Assembly (NCBI RefSeq): GCF_012034935.1 | Contig: NZ_JAATEN010000017.1 | Span: 82,652-146,651 of the forward strand | Source of the DNA: Streptomyces zingiberis | Lineage (GTDB): Bacteria; Actinomycetota; Actinomycetes; Streptomycetales; Streptomycetaceae | Direction of reading: 5' to 3' | DNA length: 64,000 nucleotides | Shown here: positions 1-7,690 of the stretch, one piece after another | Numbering within the stretch: the first letter of the stretch is position 1 | Layout of the letters: the number at the start of each line of letters is the position of its first letter | Position numbers and translations under genes: made by a program | Notes under the pieces: model-generated | What the model saw: only the letters and a program-made list of their open reading frames with translations | Told to the model about the DNA's origin: nothing | Database searches by the model: none

Positions 1-692
1 TTCTGGAGGTGCTCCCGGCCCCAGGTGCCCAGCTCGGGGCCGACCTCGGGGAGGATCTTGTCGGCGGCGTCGACCAGGACGAAACGCATGTCCTCGCGCC
101 GGACGTTCGTGTAGTACTTCGCGGCGTCGCGGGCCATGTCCTCGACCTCGCCGACGGTCTCCGCGCCCGCGAAGCCGCCGCCGACGAAGACGAAGGTCAG
201 CGCCTTGCGGCGGACCGCCTCATCGGTGGTGGAGTCGGCCTTGTCGAGCTGCTCCAGGACGTGGTTGCGCAGGCCGATGGCCTCCTCCACGCCCTTCATG
301 CCGATGCCCTGCTCGGCCAGGCCGGGGATCGGGAAGGTGCGGGAGACCGAGCCCAGCGCGACGATCAGGTAGTCGAAGGGCAGCTCGTACGCCTCGCCGA
401 CCAGCGGCGTGACGGTGGCGACCTTGCGGTCCTGGTCGATGGAGGAGACGCGGCCCGTGAGCACCTCGGCCCGGGGCAGCACGCGTCGCAGCGGGACCAC
501 GACGTGGCGCGGGGAGATGCTGCCGGCCGCAGCTTCGGGGAGGAAGGGCTGGTACGTCATGTACGAGCGGGGGTCGACGACCGTGACGGTCGCCTCGCCG
601 TACCGCATCTTCTTCAGAATGCGGCGCGCCGCGTACAGGCCGACGTAACCGCCGCCTACAACGAGGATCCGTGGACGCTCCGTGGTGCTCAT
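1..692 (-). CDS. ndh: Type II NADH dehydrogenase (NAD(P)/FAD oxidoreductase), C-terminus cut by window edge
   Basis: A single-subunit flavoprotein that passes electrons from NADH to menaquinone without pumping protons. The first 230 residues are visible. The FAD-binding Rossmann motif (VVGGGYVGLYAARR, residues 11-24) sits at the N-terminus, and a second dinucleotide motif (FVFVGGGFAGAE) near residue 170 should bind NADH. PFLPEAAAG around residue 49 is typical of the family. The ATG at 692 directly precedes the FAD motif. The protein has no signal peptide, so it is expected to be a cytoplasmic, membrane-associated enzyme. It runs off the left edge, so the C-terminal membrane-binding part cannot be judged. 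It is the last gene of a minus-strand run and has its own long upstream region with two Rex-like palindromes. A sulfide:quinone reductase is the main alternative, but the motifs fit NDH-2 better. Confidence 0.9.
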   Translation of the reverse strand, partial: MSTTERPRILVVGGGYVGLYAARRILKKMRYGEATVTVVDPRSYMTYQPFLPEAAAGSISPRHVVVPLRRVLPRAEVLTGRVSSIDQDRKVATVTPLVGEAYELPFDYLIVALGSVSRTFPIPGLAEQGIGMKGVEEAIGLRNHVLEQLDKADSTTDEAVRRKALTFVFVGGGFAGAETVGEVEDMARDAAKYYTNVRREDMRFVLVDAADKILPEVGPELGTWGREHLQ

Positions 693-724
693 GCTTCGAG
701 TATCCAGCACGCCCCCAGGGGGGT

Positions 725-742
725 TCGTGCGACCCTTCACAA
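725..742. promoter_or_regulatory. Candidate Rex-type operator just upstream of ndh
   Basis: Read on the minus strand the site is TTGTGAAGGGTCGCACGA. One half-site (TTGTGAA) is identical to the Streptomyces Rex consensus TTGTGAA-N4-TTCACAA, while the other half is degenerate. It lies 33 bases before the ndh start codon, where a repressor could block transcription. Rex senses the NADH/NAD+ ratio, which would suit an NADH dehydrogenase. The assignment rests on sequence match only. Confidence 0.45.
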
Positions 743-994
743 GCACTTCCCAGGACCGTGCTACACTCCGCCGACCTGTCGGCGCCCGGCCGGTGCCGTG
801 ACCGGCCCGCCGGCCCCCTCTCCCCCTCCACACCGCCGCTGAGCTGCGGTTGTCGGGTACACAGCGAGTGGACCGCGCCGGCCGGGTTTCCCCGGCGCCG
901 ATCGGCCCCCCGGGCCGGATTCGGCGTCGGCCGCACATTCCGGGCCGTCTCCCCCGCCCGTCACCCCTTCAGGGGCCTGAACGGCCACTTTTTC

Positions 995-1012
995 ATGTGA
1001 AGAGTTTCACGA
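995..1012. promoter_or_regulatory. Second Rex-like palindrome in the ndh upstream region
   Basis: ATGTGAAGAGTTTCACGA is a near-palindrome with TGTGAA and TTCAC arms four bases apart, matching the Rex consensus in 12 of 14 defined positions. It is about 300 bases upstream of ndh and 195 bases past the ppx stop codon, so any effect on ndh would need a distal promoter. The whole gene-free interval 693-1207 holds only these two palindromes as recognisable elements; no small gene is convincing there. Confidence 0.4.
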
Positions 1013-1207
1013 ACCCCGTTCCGGCACCCCGCGCGCCGCCCGCGCGGAGGCCCCGGAACCCCGCTCACCCGACGACTCCGCCGCTCAGGCGAGCCGCCAT
1101 CCCGGGGGTCCACCCGTCCACCCGGGCTCCGGCCACGCCGGGTGAACGCGCCGTCCCGGCCGCCGAGGTGGACGCCCGGCGGGACGTGTACCGCAACCTG
1201 TAGGCGG

Positions 1208-2194
1208 TCAGGCCAGAGACCAGGCGATGCCGTCGAGGATGTCGTGTTCGCTGACGACGACCTCCGCCGCGCCGGTCCGCTCCATGATCGACAGCAGCAC
1301 CAGGGCGCCCGCGGCGATCACGTCCACCCGGCCCGGGTGCATCACCGGGAGCGCGGCGCGCTCCGCGTGGGTCGAGCGCAGCAGCCGCTCGGTGACCTCG
1401 CGGACCCGCGCGACGGGGATCCGGGCGTGGTGGATGGCGCGCGGGTCGTACTCCGGCAGTCCCAGGGCAATCCCGGCGACGGTGGTGACCGAGCCCGCCA
1501 GCCCCACCAGCGTGCGGGCCTCCCGCAGCGGGACGGTCTCCTCGGCCAGGTCCAGCGCGGCGGCGATGTCGGCCCGGATCGCCGCGATCCGCTCCGGGGG
1601 AGGCGGGTCCGCGACCTCGCCGTCCCGGGTCAGGTGGCGCTCGGTCAGGCGGACGCAGCCGATGTCCACCGAGCGCGCGGCGCGCACCCCGGCGTCCCCC
1701 AGGACGCATTCGGTGGAGCCGCCGCCGATGTCCACCACCAGGTACGGGGTGTCCAGGTCGGCCCGCCCGGCCAGGTCGCGGGTGGCCCCGGTGAAGGAGA
1801 GCGCGGCCTCCCGGTCGCCCGTGATCACCTGGGGCTCCACACCGAGGATCTCCCGGACGCCGCGGGTGAACTCCTCGCGGTTCTCCGCGTCCCGGGTGGC
1901 GGAGGTGGCGACGAAGCCGACGCGCGCGGCGCCGAGGGAGCGGATGACCTCCGCGTACTCCCGGCAGGCGGCGAAGGTGCGCTCCAGCGCCTCGGGGGCG
2001 AGCCGGCCGGTGCGGTCCACGCCCTGCCCGAGGCGGACGATGGTCATGCGCCGGTCCAGGTCGGTGAGGGTACCGGTGGCCGGGTCGACGTCGGCGACCA
2101 GCAGCCGGATGGAGTTGGTGCCGCAGTCGACGGCGGCCACCCGGGTGGGCGCGGAGACGGCCTGGCCGGCCGCCGCGGCACGCGTGCCGGTCAT
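1208..2194 (-). CDS. ppx: Ppx/GppA-family exopolyphosphatase
   Basis: A 328-residue member of the Ppx/GppA phosphatase family, which removes terminal phosphate from polyphosphate or converts pppGpp to ppGpp. Both phosphate-binding loops of the ASKHA fold are visible: DCGTNS at residues 23-28 and DIGGGST at 155-161. The length matches short actinobacterial Ppx1/Ppx2-type proteins, which lack the C-terminal HD extension of E. coli Ppx. The ATG overlaps the stop codon of the upstream DUF501 gene by four bases (ATGA), so the two are probably translationally coupled. Whether polyphosphate or pppGpp is the main substrate cannot be read from the sequence. Confidence 0.92.
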   Translation of the reverse strand: MTGTRAAAAGQAVSAPTRVAAVDCGTNSIRLLVADVDPATGTLTDLDRRMTIVRLGQGVDRTGRLAPEALERTFAACREYAEVIRSLGAARVGFVATSATRDAENREEFTRGVREILGVEPQVITGDREAALSFTGATRDLAGRADLDTPYLVVDIGGGSTECVLGDAGVRAARSVDIGCVRLTERHLTRDGEVADPPPPERIAAIRADIAAALDLAEETVPLREARTLVGLAGSVTTVAGIALGLPEYDPRAIHHARIPVARVREVTERLLRSTHAERAALPVMHPGRVDVIAAGALVLLSIMERTGAAEVVVSEHDILDGIAWSLA

Positions 2195-2811
2195 CGGGGG
2201 TCACCTCCCGCCGGCGCGGCGGGAGCCGCCGGGGCCGCAGGAGCCGCCGGGTCCCCGGGGGCGTCCACGGCGGCGCCGCCCGGCTCCCCCGCCGGGTCGC
2301 AGGCGCTCACGCACGGGCCCTTGCGCCACCACTCGGGGAGCATCGCCAGCGCCTCGTCCCCCAGCGGGTTGACCCCGGGGCCCGCCGCGAGGGAGTGCGC
2401 GACCAGCACGTGCAGGCACTTCACCCGGTCCGGCATCCCGCCGGCGCTGGGGAAGCCGGGCAGCACCCCGACCGCGTCCCGGCGGGCGATGTAGTCCTCG
2501 TGCGCGGCGCGGTAGGCGGCGGCCAGCTCCGCGTCCTGAGCGAGCCGGGCCGTCATCTCCTTCATCACGCCCCCGGCCTCCAGGGTGCCGATCGCCGAGG
2601 CCGCGCGAGGGCAGGTCAGGTAGTAGAGCGTGGGGAACGGGGTGCCGTCCTCCAGCCGGGGCGCCGTCTCGACCACGTCCGGCTGCCCGCAGGGGCAGCG
2701 GTGGGCGATGGCGCGCAGGCCCCGCGGGGGACGGCCGAGCTGCTCCCGGAAGGCCGCGATGTCCGCCTCGGTGGGCGGGGTGGGGTCGGTCTGCGGAGGG
2801 GGCGTGTCCAT
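2191..2811 (-). CDS. DUF501 family protein
   Basis: A 206-residue cytoplasmic protein of the actinobacterial DUF501 family, usually encoded between ftsB/divIC and ppx as it is here. The conserved core contains CPCGQPDVVETAP, the TLYYLTCP segment and a C-terminal RVKCLHVLVAHSLA/GVNPLGDEAL block. Cysteines at CPCG and LTCP suggest a possible metal or structural site, but no function is established. The last 35 residues are an alanine/proline-rich tail. The ATG at 2811 is chosen because GGAGAG lies 9 bases upstream and the conserved part begins soon after. The gene overlaps ppx by four bases. Confidence 0.88.
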   Translation of the reverse strand: MDTPPPQTDPTPPTEADIAAFREQLGRPPRGLRAIAHRCPCGQPDVVETAPRLEDGTPFPTLYYLTCPRAASAIGTLEAGGVMKEMTARLAQDAELAAAYRAAHEDYIARRDAVGVLPGFPSAGGMPDRVKCLHVLVAHSLAAGPGVNPLGDEALAMLPEWWRKGPCVSACDPAGEPGGAAVDAPGDPAAPAAPAAPAAPAGGDPR

Positions 2812-2918
2812 GCCTGTGCGGATCTCTCCGGTGTCGGTTCGGATGGTTACGGGACGGTGCGGGGGCGGGCGGCGCGGGCCGCCGGGGGAAGGGGCTCGGG
2901 AGCGGCCGCCCGGCTGCC

Positions 2919-3467
2919 TCAGCCGCCGGCGTCCGACCGGTCGACGTCCCGCCACAGCTCCTCGTACCAGGGGCGGGCGGGCGCGCTGTCCCCGGGCCGG
3001 GGCGGGCCGTAGGCCCCTTCGCCGCTGTCGGCCCCGTCGGAGCCGTCGGCGCCCGCGCCGTCCTCGGCGGTACGCGGCACGACGTAGCCGGTCTCGCCGG
3101 GGCGGACGTAGTGCAGCCGCTCCCGGAGCTGCCGCTCGGCGAAGGCGTCGTCCTGCCAGCGGGCCTTGAGGTCGCGCAGTTCCTCGACCGCCGCGCGCGC
3201 CTCCTCGGTGCGGCGCTGCTGCTCGGCGATCTCCGACCGCATCTCGACCCACTGCCGCATCGGATAGGCGAGCGCCACCACCAGCGAGCACACGACGAGG
3301 GTGAGCAGCGCCGCGCGCCCGGTGAGCCGGTTGCGGCGCTGCGGCCGGGCCCGGTAGACGCGGGCGGCCGCCTGCTCGCCCAGGGCCTTCAGCCGGGTCG
3401 TGGTGGACACGGCGGCCGACCTCGCCGATCCCCTGGCGGGGACTTTCCTGTCACGCTCCGGGGCCAT
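2919..3467 (-). CDS. ftsB: Septum formation initiator FtsB/DivIC
   Basis: A 182-residue bitopic membrane protein of the FtsB/DivIC family, part of the FtsQ-FtsL-FtsB divisome complex at sporulation septa. A basic cytoplasmic N-terminus (1-48) is followed by one transmembrane helix at about 50-68 (LLTLVVCSLVVALAY). An extracytoplasmic coiled coil covers about 72-105, and then the conserved FAERQLRERLHYVRPGE segment. The C-terminal 45 residues (AEDGAGADGSDGADSGEG...) are low-complexity. The gene follows eno and precedes DUF501 by 107 bases. Seven 10-base imperfect repeats lie immediately upstream of its start. The ATG at 3467 leaves the TM helix intact. Confidence 0.9.
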   Translation of the reverse strand: MAPERDRKVPARGSARSAAVSTTTRLKALGEQAAARVYRARPQRRNRLTGRAALLTLVVCSLVVALAYPMRQWVEMRSEIAEQQRRTEEARAAVEELRDLKARWQDDAFAERQLRERLHYVRPGETGYVVPRTAEDGAGADGSDGADSGEGAYGPPRPGDSAPARPWYEELWRDVDRSDAGG

Positions 3468-3480
3468 CGGCGGCCGGCCT

Positions 3481-3550
3481 CCTCATCGTGACTCATCGCG
3501 GCTCGTCATGACTCGCCGCGGCTCGTCGTGGCTCGTCGTGGCTCGTCGGC
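3481..3550. repeat. Seven tandem 10-bp imperfect repeats before ftsB
   Basis: The block divides exactly into seven decamers with consensus RCTCRTCGYG; for example GCTCGTCGTG occurs twice in a row at 3521-3540. The period equals about one turn of B-DNA, so any protein contact would recur on the same face. The block begins 14 bases before the ftsB start codon and so would lie in the ftsB leader. No known operator of this form is recognised. Confidence 0.8.
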
Positions 3551-3623
3551 CGTTGCGCCGTCCCCGGCCACGGTACGGGACCGGGCCGGGGACGAGGCGT
3601 CCGGCGGGACCGCCGGGCGGGGG

Positions 3624-4904
3624 TCAGCGGCCGAAGCGCGGGAACGCGGAGCGGCCGGCGTACACCGCGGCGTCGTCGAGGATCTCCTCGATGCGCAGCA
3701 GCTGGTTGTACTTGGCGACCCGCTCGGAGCGGGCGGGGGCGCCGGTCTTGATCTGGCCGCAGTTGGTGGCGACGGCGAGGTCGGCGATGGTGACGTCCTC
3801 GGTCTCACCGGAGCGGTGCGACATCATGCACTTGTAGCCGCTGCGCTGGGCCAGCTCGACGGCGTCCAGGGTCTCCGTCAGCGAACCGATCTGGTTGACC
3901 TTCACCAGCAGGGCGTTGGCCGTGGCGCTGTCGATGCCGCGGGAGAGCCGCTCCGGGTTGGTGACGAACAGGTCGTCCCCGACGATCTGCACCTTGGCGC
4001 CGAGCTGGTCGGTGAGGGCCTTCCAGCCCTCCCAGTCCTCCTCGTCCAGCGGGTCCTCGATGGAGACCAGCGGGTACGCCTCGACCAGCTCGGCGTAGTA
4101 GGCGGTCAGCTCGGCGGCGGAGAGGGACTTGCCCTCGAAGGTGTAGGCGCCGTCCTGGTGGAACTCGGTGGCGGCGACGTCCAGGGCGAGGGCGATGTCC
4201 TGGCCGGGCTCGTAGCCGGCCTTGCGGATGGCCTCGACGATGAGGTCCAGCGCCTCCCGGTTGGAGCCGAGGTTCGGCGCGAAGCCGCCCTCGTCGCCCA
4301 GACCGGTGGAGAGGCCGCGCTCCTTCAGGACGCTCTTGAGGGTGTGGTAGACCTCGGCGCCCCAGCGGACGGCCTCGGAGAAGGACTCCGCGCCGATGGG
4401 GGCGATCATGAACTCCTGGATGTCCACGTTGGAGTCGGCGTGCGAGCCGCCGTTCAGGATGTTCATCATCGGGACGGGCAGCAGGTGGGCGTTCGGGCCG
4501 CCGAGGTAACGGAAGAGCGGCAGGTCGGACGCCTCGGAGGCGGCGTGCGCCACGGCGAGCGAGACGCCGAGGATGGCGTTGGCGCCGAGGGAGGACTTGT
4601 CCGGGGTGGCGTCCAGGTCGAACATCGCCTGGTCGATCAGCCGCTGCTCGGTGGCGTCGTAGCCGACCAGCTCCGGGCCGATCTGCTCGATGACCGCGAG
4701 GACGGCCTTCTCCACACCCTTGCCGCCGTAGCGGTTCTTGTCGCCGTCACGGAGCTCCAGGGCCTCGAAGGCGCCGGTGGAGGCACCCGAGGGCACGGCG
4801 GCACGGCCGGTGCTGCCGTCGTCGAGGCCGACCTCGACCTCGACCGTTGGGTTGCCTCGCGAGTCGAGGATCTCGCGGGCTACGACGACGTCGATGGACG
4901 GCAC
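3624..4904 (-). CDS. eno: Enolase
   Basis: Converts 2-phosphoglycerate to phosphoenolpyruvate in glycolysis; cytoplasmic Mg2+-dependent dimer or octamer. The 426-residue product is the usual length. Visible family signatures are the N-terminal AREILDSRGNPTVEVEV, the substrate loop PSGASTGAFEALELRDGD, GDEGGFAPN (general acid/base region), and near the C-terminus KVNQIGSLTET and SHRSGETED. I place the start at GTG 4904 rather than ATG 4910. AAGGAG abuts the ATG but lies six bases from the GTG, and the product then begins MPSIDVVVARE, the standard enolase N-terminus. Together with ppc at the other end of the window it brackets the PEP node. It appears to be transcribed separately from the rpf genes upstream. 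Confidence 0.97.
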   Translation of the reverse strand: MPSIDVVVAREILDSRGNPTVEVEVGLDDGSTGRAAVPSGASTGAFEALELRDGDKNRYGGKGVEKAVLAVIEQIGPELVGYDATEQRLIDQAMFDLDATPDKSSLGANAILGVSLAVAHAASEASDLPLFRYLGGPNAHLLPVPMMNILNGGSHADSNVDIQEFMIAPIGAESFSEAVRWGAEVYHTLKSVLKERGLSTGLGDEGGFAPNLGSNREALDLIVEAIRKAGYEPGQDIALALDVAATEFHQDGAYTFEGKSLSAAELTAYYAELVEAYPLVSIEDPLDEEDWEGWKALTDQLGAKVQIVGDDLFVTNPERLSRGIDSATANALLVKVNQIGSLTETLDAVELAQRSGYKCMMSHRSGETEDVTIADLAVATNCGQIKTGAPARSERVAKYNQLLRIEEILDDAAVYAGRSAFPRFGR

Positions 4905-5260
4905 GAGCATCTCCTTCTGGGAATGTGACGCTGGGCGCAGTGGTTCTCCGCCGCGCTGGCGGCGCTGCGGCACGAGCCTAACGGGCCGGGCGGCCCGGGC
5001 CGTCCGCACGCCCGTCCGGCGAGACGACATATCCCTGGATATCCCCGGAAATTCCCGCGATTCGCCCGGCGGCCCCGCGATCCCCGCGCCCCTGCCCGGA
5101 CGGGAGGGACGGGAGGGGCCGCCCGGCCCCGGGAACCGCGCCCCACACCTGCGGCCCGGAGCGCCCCGGAGGGCACGCCGGGCCGCTGGGGTGGCGGCGG
5201 TGTGGCGGCGGCGGTTGGCGCCGCCGCCCGGTGCCGGTGGGGCCGGCCTGCCGCCCTCCG
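4905..5260. other. Gene-free upstream region of eno
   Basis: No convincing gene. It should hold the eno promoter. A TAGGCT -10-like hexamer (minus strand, 4975-4980) is visible but lacks a matching -35. Two ATATCC repeats around 5030-5042 stand out in otherwise very GC-rich DNA. Confidence 0.4.
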
Positions 5261-5302
5261 GCCGTACGGCGCGCGAGGCGCGGGGCCCGCCCGCCGTACG
5301 GC
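5261..5302 (-). terminator. Hairpin downstream of rpfA
   Basis: GCCGTACGGCG at 5261-5271 pairs with CGCCGTACGGC at 5292-5302, giving an 11-bp stem with a 20-base loop, 9 bases after the rpfA stop codon. There is no U-tract, which is common for Streptomyces terminators. Each arm is itself palindromic. Confidence 0.5.
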
Positions 5303-5311
5303 GCCGCCGGG

Positions 5312-6103
5312 TCAGCTCAGGCGCAGGAGCTGCCCCGGGTAGATGAGATCCGGGGAGTCGATCTTGTCCCGGTTGAGGCGGTAGAGCGTCTGCCAGCCGC
5401 CCTTCAGATCGAAGGCCTCGGCGATCTCGGAGAGGGTGTCCCCCTCCACGACCTCGTACTTGCCCTTCACCAGCTTGGGCGCGGGCTTCTCGGCGGCTGC
5501 CGCGGCCTTGCCGGCTTTCGCGGTTCCACCGGCTTCACCGGCCTGCGCGGCGGACCCGCCCGGCTCCCGGCCCGCCGTCACCCCCGCGCGCCCCGGGCCG
5601 GACCCCTCACCGGCCTGCCCCTTCGGGTCCGGTGCGCGACCGGCCCGGTCCGGGCGGGCCGCCTCGTCCCGTTCGCCCGCGCCGAGCCCGCTGAGCGGGG
5701 CCACCGCGGCGGGCGCGCCGCCCGCCTTCAGGCCGCCCGCTCCGGCGCAGGTCCAGGCGCCCGGCCCTTGCAGGGCGAGCAGCCGCTCGGCCGCGGCGAT
5801 CTGTTCCTCCTTGGTGGCCAGGTCGGCGCGCGGCGCGTACGTCAGTCCCCCGGCCGCCTTCCAGCTCGACTGCTTGAACTGGAGCCCTCCGAAGTGGCCG
5901 TTGCCGGTGTTGATGTCCCAGCGCCCACCGGACTCGCAGCGGGCGACGGCCTCCCAGGTGTCCACGGAGGCGGCGGAGGCGGAGTCGGAGGGGATGACGA
6001 GCGGCATGGCCGCGGCGGTGCCGGCGGCGCCGGCGAACGTGACGATACGACGTGACTTGGGCGGAGCGGGGCGCCGATGCCTGCCCTTGGCGGTACGCAG
6101 CAT
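5312..6103 (-). CDS. rpfA: Resuscitation-promoting factor with LysM domain
   Basis: A secreted 263-residue muralytic enzyme of the Rpf family. The signal peptide covers about residues 1-45 (hydrophobic VTFAGAAGTAAAMPLVI, cleavage near ASA-ASVD). The Rpf lysozyme-like domain follows at about 46-120, with the catalytic Glu in WEAVARCESGGRW, the substrate segment NTGNGHFGGLQF and the paired Cys of the family. A long alanine/glycine-rich linker (about 125-205) leads to a C-terminal LysM domain (YEVVEGDTLSEIAEAF to LIYPGQLLRLS) that binds peptidoglycan. Such proteins cleave wall glycan during spore germination and exit from dormancy. A c-di-AMP riboswitch lies in the leader. In S. coelicolor the equivalent gene, rpfA, is known to be controlled this way. 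Confidence 0.93.
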   Translation of the reverse strand: MLRTAKGRHRRPAPPKSRRIVTFAGAAGTAAAMPLVIPSDSASAASVDTWEAVARCESGGRWDINTGNGHFGGLQFKQSSWKAAGGLTYAPRADLATKEEQIAAAERLLALQGPGAWTCAGAGGLKAGGAPAAVAPLSGLGAGERDEAARPDRAGRAPDPKGQAGEGSGPGRAGVTAGREPGGSAAQAGEAGGTAKAGKAAAAAEKPAPKLVKGKYEVVEGDTLSEIAEAFDLKGGWQTLYRLNRDKIDSPDLIYPGQLLRLS

Positions 6104-6117
6104 GAAACGTCTCTCTC

Positions 6118-6306
6118 ACCGACGCCTGCGAGGTGAGCTGTCGGGTTCGGGCTGTGAGCGGCCCTGCCGAGTGCTCCCGCACTGGGCTTCACCCCAAGCC
6201 GGTCGGCCGCCGTGCGGTCCTCCCGGCACTTACCTGGGTCCCCCGCTCCTGCCTGCGGCGCTTGCGCGGCGACTGCCCGCCGACCACCGGCAGGACTCGG
6301 CGTGAT
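6118..6306 (-). ncRNA. c-di-AMP riboswitch (ydaO/yuaA class)
   Basis: Read on the minus strand, the leader contains the hallmark conserved blocks of the ydaO aptamer in order: ACCCAGGTAAGTGCCGGGAG, GGGGTGAAGCC, then CCCGAACCCGACAGCTCACC and CTCGCAGGCGTC. The block ends about 17 bases before the rpfA start, and a promoter lies upstream at 6342-6370, so it would be transcribed in the rpfA leader. Ligand binding normally turns expression off. The exact 5' boundary is estimated. Confidence 0.9.
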
Positions 6307-6341
6307 GGTCGGCGGCGCCCGCCGGGGGGCGAGCGATAAGA

Positions 6342-6370
6342 CGTTAAGCACATCAGGACAGGTGTGACAA
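6342..6370 (-). promoter_or_regulatory. Likely rpfA promoter
   Basis: On the minus strand TTGTCA (6370-6365) and TTAACG (6347-6342) are separated by 17 bases. Transcription would start near 6335 and give a leader of about 230 bases containing the whole riboswitch. This is an AT-rich pocket in GC-rich DNA. Confidence 0.5.
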
Positions 6371-6644
6371 AAACCGACATGCCGTCACGTTGGGCCAATA
6401 CGGTTCGTCTTCGGCTCTCCCCCTCGCCGTCTGCGCAGGTGGGAACCGGGGAGGCGGAACGGGGCGCCCGAGGCGGCCGGTTCATCCGATGAGACGTACG
6501 ACGGGGCTGCCAGGAGCGCCCGGGCGATCCCGTGCGGTGCCGTGGCGGCGGGTGAAGTCCCGCCCGGGCGGCGGCCCTTCCCGATGCCGGCGCATGACGG
6601 GGCCGGGGCCGTCGGCTCGTGTCCCGCGCGGAAACGGTGGGTGG

Positions 6645-6691
6645 GGCGCCTGCCGCCGCACCCCTGGGGCCCACGGCGGCGGCAGGGCGCC
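6645..6691 (-). terminator. Hairpin terminator after the second rpf gene
   Basis: GGCGCCTGCCGCCG (6645-6658) pairs with CGGCGGCA plus GGCGCC (6677-6691) with a single bulged G: a 14-bp stem starting six bases past the stop codon. The remainder of the interval 6371-6644 shows no gene. Confidence 0.65.
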
Positions 6692-6696
6692 GGGCG

Positions 6697-7563
6697 TCAG
6701 CCGGAGGTGCCGGCCGACCAGTTCATCGCGTTGGCGGAGTACGTCCACGCGCCGGAGTCCGACCGGTCGTCGGCGGCGCCCGCGAAGACCGAGTCCGGCA
6801 CGAGGGCGTAGGGGCCGGGGCGCTCCGTGTCGCTGCCCTCCGTCCCGCGGTCCGGCTTCGCGGCCGACGCGCCGTCACGGGCCGCGTGGCGGCCGGAGGA
6901 CCGGTCGGCGTCGCGCTCGCGGGTCTCCTGGGCCTTCTCCTCGTCGGCGGCCTGGCCACGGTGCTTGCCGGCGCCAGCGGACGGGGAGCCGGACGGACTG
7001 GCACTGGGGCTGGGGCCGACCTCGATCACCCCGCCCAGCAGGCCGTCGGAGTCCTCGGGGGAGGCGGAGGGGGAGCCGCCGGGCTCCTGGGTGGGCTCGG
7101 GGGACGCGCTCGACGAGCCACCGTTGAGCAGCCCGCCGAGCAGGCCGCCCACCAGGCCGGTGGAGCCGTCCTTCCCGCTGGACTTGTCCCCCTTGACGAG
7201 TCCGGCGCTCGTCGCGCAGCCGGACCAGGCCCCCGGGCCCTCGGCCGCGAGCTGCTTCTCCGCGACCGCGATCTGCGCGTTGCGGCTGGCCTGGTCCGCG
7301 CTGGGCGCGTAGTTCAGGCCGCCGTAGCGCTCCCAGGCCTCCTGGGAGAACTGCAGGCCGCCGTAACGGCCGTTGCCCGTGTCGGCGCTCCAGAGACCGC
7401 CGCTCTCGCACTCGGCGACCTTGTCCCAGGTGGCGCCGGAGGCGGCCTGCGCACCCGTGGCGGCGAGCAGCGGAATCGCGATCCCGGCACCCGTCACGCC
7501 GGCCGTGACGAAGATCGCCGGGGCCTGGCGCGGTCTGCGGTGTCTGCCGTTGCCGGAACGCAT
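6697..7563 (-). CDS. Rpf-like transglycosylase, secreted
   Basis: A second resuscitation-promoting-factor protein, 288 residues. The N-terminus MRSGNGRHRRPRQAP plus a hydrophobic segment ending GAQAASGA is a signal peptide. The Rpf domain (about 42-118) carries WDKVAECESGGLW, with the catalytic Glu, and NTGNGRYGGLQF, followed by the second family Cys in WSGCATSAG. The rest is a low-complexity serine/proline/glycine tail with no LysM, ending in PDSVFAGAADDRSDSGAW. It differs from the neighbouring rpfA by lacking the peptidoglycan-binding domain and, as far as I can see, the riboswitch. ATG 7563 is preferred because the signal peptide starts there. The head-to-tail pair of rpf paralogues upstream of eno is typical of Streptomyces. 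Confidence 0.88.
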   Translation of the reverse strand: MRSGNGRHRRPRQAPAIFVTAGVTGAGIAIPLLAATGAQAASGATWDKVAECESGGLWSADTGNGRYGGLQFSQEAWERYGGLNYAPSADQASRNAQIAVAEKQLAAEGPGAWSGCATSAGLVKGDKSSGKDGSTGLVGGLLGGLLNGGSSSASPEPTQEPGGSPSASPEDSDGLLGGVIEVGPSPSASPSGSPSAGAGKHRGQAADEEKAQETRERDADRSSGRHAARDGASAAKPDRGTEGSDTERPGPYALVPDSVFAGAADDRSDSGAWTYSANAMNWSAGTSG

Positions 7564-7606
7564 GGTGTGCCTTTCGCCGTGGACCGAAGGTCGGGGGTCC
7601 CGCAGA

Positions 7607-7635
7607 AAATAACGGCGGTCCACCACCCGTCACAA
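7607..7635 (-). promoter_or_regulatory. Promoter of second rpf gene
   Basis: TTGTGA (7635-7630) and TTATTT (7612-7607) on the minus strand are 17 bases apart. Transcription would begin near 7600, about 37 bases before the ATG. TTGTGA also resembles half a Crp-type site. Confidence 0.5.
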
Positions 7636-7690
7636 GCCGATGTCGTGGAGATCACGCGAAGATCACGGTGGTGGCCCGGTCAAGGTTCCG

